NCBI GenBank assembly: GCA_024277095.1
Contig: JAJRVX010000431.1
Coordinates: forward strand, 1 to 10,572
Reading direction: 5' to 3'
Source of the DNA: DUEN01 sp024277095
GTDB taxonomy: Bacteria > Chloroflexota > Anaerolineae > DUEN01
DNA: 10,572 nt
Positions within the stretch are counted from its first letter, which is position 1; the number at the start of each line of letters is the position of its first letter. Position numbers and translations under genes: made by a program. The notes below the pieces were generated by a model. It had not been told where the DNA came from and searched no databases. It saw nothing but the letters and a program-made list of their open reading frames with translations. Below, one piece after another: positions 6,736 to 10,572 of this stretch.

Positions 6736-7179
6736 GGGGTGCGTGCCCGCTTGGGGCCGATGGACGGACGGACATCGCTGATCGCGTCCATGCTTCCCAG
6801 CCGACGGAGCACTCGTACGATTCTAACCTGCTTCTTGGCTTTTCTCCGCACAGTTTGATCCGCTCACGCGCTGCTATCCATCCCCACCACGGCAGCGAGC
6901 GTTTCCCTGCTAATTGCATTTCATGTCTGACGCTTCCTGGGGGCATGCATCATGCCCGGGTGTAGCGTCGGGTCGTCCAAGGAAGCGCTGATTTTGGCGT
7001 TTTTTCCAAAATTGAGCGCGTCCTTTTGGGGACTTCGACGTCTACATTATCAAACAGACCAAGTGGGCAGTGTGCCCTATCCCGGTGAGGAAACCGGGTT
7101 TGTCACAGAACCCTTTGCCGGGGGCGGGCCCACAGCAGGAAGCTCAGACCATCACTGCATATCGTGGAGGGGATAGAAT
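6736..7179. other. Gene-free spacer with several hairpins
   Basis: About 440 bp have no convincing gene. Structures seen: ATGGACG (6760-6766) with CGTCCAT (6785-6791); GGGCATG (6941-6947) with CATGCCC (6951-6957), a perfect stem with a 3-nt loop; a long hairpin at 6985-7019; and CCCGGT (7081-7086) with ACCGGG (7093-7098) followed by TTT, a weak terminator-like element 82 bp before the next start codon. TTGGGG-16-TATCAA (7026-7053) is a poor candidate promoter for the downstream gene. Confidence 0.4.
6985..7019. other. Long AT-core hairpin
   Basis: GCGCT (6985-6989) pairs with AGCGC (7015-7019), and ATTTTGG (6991-6997) with CCAAAAT (7006-7012). A one-by-two internal mismatch separates the helices, and the loop is CGTTTTTT. 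The T-run lies in the loop rather than after the stem, so this is not a normal plus-strand terminator. It may be an operator-like palindrome or an RNA structure ahead of the helix-turn-helix gene. Confidence 0.45.
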
Positions 7180-7734
7180 ATGGCCATCTATGTACGCCTT
7201 CTGCGAGACAACGAACAGAAGCGTTTGCGAGAGTTGGCGCAGCGTCGTGATGACATTCATATGAGCAAGCGTGCTCGCATTATCCTACTCTCCGCACAAG
7301 GCTACACGGTGCCGCAGATCAGCGCCCGGGTTGGACTCCATCCGATCAACGTGCGCAAGTGGATCCACCGATTCAACGCACACGGAGTGTCCGGCCTTCA
7401 ATCCGGTAAATCCCCCGGACGGCCGCCTCGCTTCACGGAGGAGCAACGCCTGGCGATCATCAAGCTGGCCCAGGCCAATCCCCAGGATCTTGGTCTGCCT
7501 TTCAAGCGTTGGTCGTTGCAGCGCTTGCGAAAATATGTGATGGCAACGGGCGTCGTGGACAGCATCAGCGCCGAGACGATTCGGCAGATCCTCCGATCCG
7601 GCGTCAGCGAATACGAGACCCGGATGACGGAAGCGGTTGGCGGGGACGAACTGCTGCCGCTTGAGACAGAGCAGCGCCCGGAGCATATGGAGGTAGAGGT
7701 TCTCGATCGGGAGCGGGAAAGCCAGGCTGCGTAA
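7180..7734 (+). CDS. IS630-type double helix-turn-helix protein lacking the DDE domain
   Basis: The 184-residue product matches the DNA-binding half of IS630/Tc1-mariner-family transposases. A first helix-turn-helix spans about 31-66 (RARIILLSAQGYTVPQISAR, then VGLHPINVRKWIHRF), followed by the GRPPRF linker (80-85). A second winged helix-turn-helix spans about 86-140 (LPFKRWSLQRLRKYV, then SAETIRQILR). A full transposase continues into a DDE catalytic domain of roughly 200 residues. Here the frame ends after a 40-residue acidic tail (about 13 Asp/Glu against four Arg) with no DDE motif. The reading frame is clean. GGAGG (7166-7170) sits nine bases before the ATG, and no transposase continuation or terminal inverted repeats were seen downstream. 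It may be a domesticated transcription regulator or a decayed insertion sequence; the intact frame and strong ribosome-binding site favour the former, moderately. Confidence 0.8.
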   Translation: MAIYVRLLRDNEQKRLRELAQRRDDIHMSKRARIILLSAQGYTVPQISARVGLHPINVRKWIHRFNAHGVSGLQSGKSPGRPPRFTEEQRLAIIKLAQANPQDLGLPFKRWSLQRLRKYVMATGVVDSISAETIRQILRSGVSEYETRMTEAVGGDELLPLETEQRPEHMEVEVLDRERESQAA

Positions 7735-7871
7735 AACCTGGGCGGACAAGGGAAATTCCCGCGTAGATTTTGGGGCGATAGCGAGATAGCCGGACGGTGA
7801 TTTGAATCGGTGGCACGTGAAAGAAGGCGTGTTACCAGAGGATATGGGCTATCTCCCTCCACAACCCACAG

Positions 7872-7895
7872 GGGAGGCGTACAGCCTCCCTTTTT
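7872..7895 (+). terminator. Intrinsic terminator downstream of the helix-turn-helix gene
   Basis: GGGAGGC (7872-7878) and GCCTCCC (7884-7890) pair perfectly around the 5-nt loop GTACA and run directly into TTTTT (7891-7895). It lies 137 bp after the stop codon. It insulates the following mazG promoter, whose -35 region overlaps the T-tract. Confidence 0.85.
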
Positions 7896-7921
7896 GTATT
7901 TCCGATCCCCGGTCGTATAAT
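7894..7921 (+). promoter_or_regulatory. mazG: Promoter of the mazG operon
   Basis: A perfect TATAAT (7916-7921) is preceded by TTGTAT (7894-7899) at a 16-bp spacing, or TTTGTA at 17. The -35 match is weak (3/6). The predicted start near 7928 gives a leader of about 200 nt before the operon's first ATG at 8127. Confidence 0.5.
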
Positions 7922-7927
7922 CCGATG

Positions 7928-8126
7928 GTCACATATGGCCTTGGTGCGTGTCTGAGAGATCCCGTTGTGCTGGCTGCGGGGAGGCCCGGAGGGTCTACAT
8001 CCCTTCGGAAATCGCCTCTCTTCCGCCTCTGACCTGTCGGGCCTCGGCTCAGATCCCCTCGGAAGGGGCCGGGCAAGGCGGGTACAGGCTGGAAGGCCAG
8101 GGATTCTTATGGAGAGGGGACGAGGG
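7928..8126 (+). other. Long structured 5' leader of the mazG operon
   Basis: This roughly 200-nt untranslated stretch contains a compact hairpin CCCCT (8055-8059)-CGGA-AGGGG (8064-8068). It is enclosed by GCC(T)CGG (8041-8047) with CCGGGC (8069-8074). An 11/12-base direct repeat, ATCCCTTCGGAA (7999-8010) and ATCCCCTCGGAA (8053-8064), lies 54 bp apart. I recognise no known riboswitch, T-box or SRP core here. Confidence 0.35.
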
Positions 8127-9494
8127 ATGACGATCGTCATTGTGGGATTGGGGCCGGGGGATCCGGGCCATCTTACCCGGGAGGCCTGGAACGTTCTAGA
8201 GCAGGCGCCTGAGGTCTACGTGCGCACCCGGGAGCATCCCGCCGTGGAGGCGCTGCCGGCCGACCGGGTGCGCTCCTTCGATGCGGTATACGCCCGCGAG
8301 GAGGAGTTCGCGGCCGTCTACGAGGCGATCGCCCGACGCGTGGTGGAGCTGGGACAACGCCCGGAGGGGGTCGTTTATGCCGTGCCTGGCCATCCCCGCG
8401 TGGGCGAACGGACGACGCCGCTCGTCGAGAGGATGGCGAGCGAGGCCGGCGTGGAGGTGCGCCTGGTAGCCGGCGTGAGTTTCCTGGAGGTGGTGTTCGA
8501 TCTCCTGCGCCTGGATCCCCTGGAGGAGTCCGGGTTGCAGATCGTGGACGCCATGATCGTCGCCCAGAGGCATTATCCCCCCCTGGATCCCGCGATGCCC
8601 GCGCTGATCGCCCAGTGCTATAATCGCTTTGTGGCCAGTGATGTGAAGCTGACGCTGCTCAACGCCTATCCCGACGATCACCCCGTGGTCGTGCTCTCCG
8701 GCGCGGGGACCGAGACGGCCTTCGTTCGGGAGGTCCCGCTGATGGAGCTGGATCGGGACTCGCGCTTTGATTACCTGACGACGTTGTATGTGCCGCCCGT
8801 CGCCCCGGGTGGGTCTGTGACCGAGCTGCTGGAGGTGATCGCTCGCCTGCGGGCCCCTGATGGCTGTCCCTGGGACCGTCAGCAGACGCACGCGAGTTTG
8901 CGCACCAACCTGCTGGAGGAGACTTACGAGGTCCTGGACGCGTTGGATCGCGAGGACATCGAGGAACTGCGGGAGGAGCTGGGGGATCTGTTGATGCAAA
9001 TCGTCTTCCACACCCAGATCGCGACGGAGGAAGGCGAGTTCCGTATGACCGATGTGGCCCGGGGGATCGTGACGAAGCTGTGGCGACGCCATCCGCACGT
9101 CTTCGGTGATGTGGCCATCAGTGGGGTGGGAGATGTGATCCGTAACTGGGAGGCCATCAAGGAGGCGGAGCGTCGGGGGAAGCCGGGCGACAACGGCCCG
9201 CTGGCCGGCCTGCCTCGGGGCCTGCCCGCCCTGACCCAGGCCCGGGCCTATCTGGATCGCTCGGAGCGGGTGGGGATCGAGCAGCCGGCCGATCTGCACG
9301 TTATCCGGGAGGCGCTCTTGGGATTGGAGGGGGCGTCCGACCCGGAGGAGCAGTTGGGGAAGATCCTGATGATGTTGGTGGACTGGGCGCGGCGGCATGA
9401 CCTGGACGCGGAGAGCGCTTTGCGGTCTGCCAACGCACGGCTGGCGGCGGCCGTTGAGAGGGCTTACGCCTCGTCGCGGAGTGAGGGATCATGA
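8127..9494 (+). CDS. mazG: Tetrapyrrole-methylase-like / MazG nucleoside triphosphate pyrophosphohydrolase fusion (YabN type)
   Basis: The 455-residue protein joins two domains, as in Bacillus YabN. Residues 1-225 are a SAM-dependent tetrapyrrole-methylase-type domain with the GLGPGDP loop (7-13) and YAVPGHP (84-90). Residues about 230-455 are MazG, which hydrolyses (d)NTPs to monophosphate and pyrophosphate in the cytoplasm. MazG metal-binding motifs are present: CPWD (247-250), EETYE (264-268), EELGD (283-287), then RRHPHVFGD (320-328) and NWEAIKEAER (340-349). The C-terminal MazG-like repeat is degenerate: EEQLGK (407-412) stands where an active copy has EELGD. The start at 8127 follows GGAGAGGGG (8111-8119); an ATG at 8109 is less likely. 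It is first in an operon and overlaps the next gene by ATGA. The substrate of the methylase half is unknown in the family. A house-cleaning role is established for MazG generally and inferred here. Confidence 0.93.
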   Translation: MTIVIVGLGPGDPGHLTREAWNVLEQAPEVYVRTREHPAVEALPADRVRSFDAVYAREEEFAAVYEAIARRVVELGQRPEGVVYAVPGHPRVGERTTPLVERMASEAGVEVRLVAGVSFLEVVFDLLRLDPLEESGLQIVDAMIVAQRHYPPLDPAMPALIAQCYNRFVASDVKLTLLNAYPDDHPVVVLSGAGTETAFVREVPLMELDRDSRFDYLTTLYVPPVAPGGSVTELLEVIARLRAPDGCPWDRQQTHASLRTNLLEETYEVLDALDREDIEELREELGDLLMQIVFHTQIATEEGEFRMTDVARGIVTKLWRRHPHVFGDVAISGVGDVIRNWEAIKEAERRGKPGDNGPLAGLPRGLPALTQARAYLDRSERVGIEQPADLHVIREALLGLEGASDPEEQLGKILMMLVDWARRHDLDAESALRSANARLAAAVERAYASSRSEGS

Positions 9495-9802
9495 GCGCAT
9501 TGGTGTTGGGTCTGTTGGGGACGCTACGGCGAGGGATCGTCCATGTCGCCACGCGCACCGGGGGGCGACGGGTCCCCATGCCCCCGGTTGAGGTGTACCG
9601 CGCCGCGAATGAGATGGAAGCGCAGGTGGTCAAGGGACGCCTGGAGAGCGAGGGCATTCCGGTGATGCTGCGCTACGAGGCGGCCGGCCCCGTGTTCGGT
9701 CTGGCCGTGGGCGCTCTGGCCGAGGTGCGTGTGCTGGTGCCGGCCCTGCTGGCCGAGCAGGCGCGTCGCATCCTGGACGAGGCGGAGGATGAGCAGCCGT
9801 GA
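9491..9802 (+). CDS. DUF2007-family small protein
   Basis: The product is 103 residues. Residues about 33-99 (VEVYRAANEMEAQVVKGRLE, then SEGIPVMLR) match DUF2007, a small domain described as a putative prokaryotic signal-transducing protein. Related sequences share the pattern of strand, helix with E-A-x-x-x-x-x-L, G-I-x, and a C-terminal helix of AxxILxEAED type. The first 30 residues are a weakly hydrophobic, basic extension. A later ATG at 9578 would give a minimal domain protein, but the 9491 start has GTGAGGG close upstream and overlaps the mazG stop as ATGA, the usual sign of translational coupling. No enzyme motif is visible. Family assignment is fairly secure, function unknown. Confidence 0.8.
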   Translation: MSALVLGLLGTLRRGIVHVATRTGGRRVPMPPVEVYRAANEMEAQVVKGRLESEGIPVMLRYEAAGPVFGLAVGALAEVRVLVPALLAEQARRILDEAEDEQP

Positions 9803-10572
9803 GGCCTGGCCCCTGGCTCCTCGTCTGCGTCCTGTTGCTCGCCAGCCTGTGGCCCGCGCGCCCGGCGCTCGCTCAGGATAAGGCGTCCGGGGTCCTGGCG
9901 TTTTCCGCCCGGCGGGGTAGCAACTGGGATATCTATATCGTTGACCTGAACAGCGGCGAGCTCCGTCGCGTCACCTCGGATCCAGGCCGGGAGCAGGACC
10001 CTGTCTGGTCGCCGGATGGCCGATCGCTGGCCTACAGCGCCCGGCGCGATCGGCAGTGGGACATCTATGTGCTGGATCTGGCTACGGGCCGGGAGCGGCA
10101 GGTCACGGCGGACCCGGCCTATGATGGCGCCCCCGCCTGGTCGCCGGACGGCCGGTGGATCGCCTATGAGTCCATGGCGGCGGGTGACCTGGACGTGTGG
10201 CTGATTGCCTCCACGGATGGGGAGAGGGTCAATCTGACGGAGGACAGCCCCGCGGGCGACTTCGGCCCCGCTTGGGCGCCGGACGGGCCTTATCGCGGCT
10301 GGCTGGCCTTTACATCCTGGCGCTTCGCCGATAAAGACGTGTTTCTCCTCCATCCAGAGACCGGGGAGATCCGGCAGATCACCCACGACGAGGCGGATGA
10401 GGAGCTGGCGGGCTGGTCGGCCGACGGTCGCACGATCTACTTCTTCCGGGATGAGGACGATCGCCGGGAGGTCTGGTCGCTAGATCTCGGAGACCCTGGG
10501 GCGAGGCCCCGCCGATGCACCTGGCTCACGCGAGTGCAGGCGGCGGTTGAGGCGGGGGATGGTCTGGCCGTC
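9799..10572 (+). CDS. Exported TolB-like PD40 beta-propeller protein (partial, runs off the end)
   Basis: A GTG start at 9799 overlaps the preceding stop as GTGA, and the frame stays open for 258 codons to the window edge. Residues 1-26 are a signal peptide: RPGPWLLVCVLLLASLWP, then PALA|QDK with an AxA-type cleavage site and no lipobox. The mature part is a run of PD40/WD40-like beta-propeller blades. Each blade has the WSPDG signature or a variant, at residues 70, 114, 159 (WAPDG) and 206 (WSADG), spaced 44-47. Intervening strands follow the pattern DIYVLDLATGRERQVT. These blades resemble the C-terminal propeller of TolB and typically bind proteins or ligands outside the cytoplasm. True TolB with a Pal partner would need an outer membrane and is not implied. 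The C-terminus is not visible. Confidence 0.88.
   Translation, partial: MRPGPWLLVCVLLLASLWPARPALAQDKASGVLAFSARRGSNWDIYIVDLNSGELRRVTSDPGREQDPVWSPDGRSLAYSARRDRQWDIYVLDLATGRERQVTADPAYDGAPAWSPDGRWIAYESMAAGDLDVWLIASTDGERVNLTEDSPAGDFGPAWAPDGPYRGWLAFTSWRFADKDVFLLHPETGEIRQITHDEADEELAGWSADGRTIYFFRDEDDRREVWSLDLGDPGARPRRCTWLTRVQAAVEAGDGLAV

Noticed and set aside
6952..7176. Plus-strand open frame of 74 codons before the helix-turn-helix gene
   Set aside because: Its start lies inside a perfect hairpin, it lacks a proper Shine-Dalgarno sequence, and the product has no recognisable pattern.
8041..8080. Resemblance to the SRP RNA core (CTCGGAAGG followed by GCAAGG)
   Set aside because: The conserved AGCAGCC half of the asymmetric loop is absent, and the arms pair as a simple GC hairpin.
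7965..8126. Possible N-terminal extension of the methylase/MazG protein
   Set aside because: The methylase domain begins with MTIVIVGLGPGDP at 8127 directly after a good ribosome-binding site; the upstream codons have no domain and fall in the leader.
1..10572. CRISPR array, tRNA, rRNA, tmRNA or RNase P RNA
   Set aside because: No regularly spaced repeats of CRISPR size and no T-loop, tmRNA or RNase P consensus segments were seen on either strand.

Overview
The window is about 10.6 kb of GC-rich bacterial DNA. It is moderately gene-dense, with one sparse stretch from about 5.45 to 8.1 kb. Gene content suggests a Gram-positive-like or monoderm lineage, most plausibly Chloroflexota. The grounds are a YabN-type tetrapyrrole-methylase/MazG fusion, a TgpA-like membrane transglutaminase, an FmdB zinc ribbon, a DUF2007 protein and a TolB-like propeller. 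This placement is inference: no rRNA, tRNA or other phylogenetic marker is present. The intact operons, sigma-70-type promoters and intrinsic terminators look chromosomal.

Left block (1-4591, minus strand): a secreted protein with TPR-like helices (2696-4585), then a multi-pass membrane protein with an extracytoplasmic transglutaminase domain and a C-terminal DUF4129 (130-2466). The transglutaminase gene has its own near-consensus promoter (2540-2568), a 5'-leader hairpin and a strong terminator (68-109). The two genes are therefore adjacent cell-envelope genes rather than one strict operon. The usual MoxR/DUF58 partners are not seen here.

Middle block: a small alpha/beta protein (4746-5045, plus) converges on an FmdB-family zinc ribbon gene (5147-5416, minus). 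A perfect bidirectional terminator lies between them.

Sparse block (about 5453-8126): roughly 760 bases without a convincing gene contain a run of strong hairpins (5568-5864). Next come three 11-bp-phased GTAAS direct repeats (6080-6107) immediately upstream of a promoter. That promoter drives a short receiver-domain protein (6316-6735) whose phosphorylation-site residues are all replaced and which has no output domain. After about 440 bases with three more hairpins comes a free-standing IS630-type double helix-turn-helix protein with no DDE catalytic domain and an acidic tail (7180-7734). This is the most unusual part of the window: a receiver without an output domain and a DNA-binding module without a catalytic domain, close together and in the same orientation.

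Right block (7894-end, plus): a perfect terminator (7872-7895) abuts a TATAAT promoter and a leader of about 200 nt. These precede a tightly coupled operon of the methylase/MazG fusion (8127-9494), a DUF2007 protein (ATGA overlap) and an exported PD40/TolB-like propeller protein (GTGA overlap) that runs off the window end.
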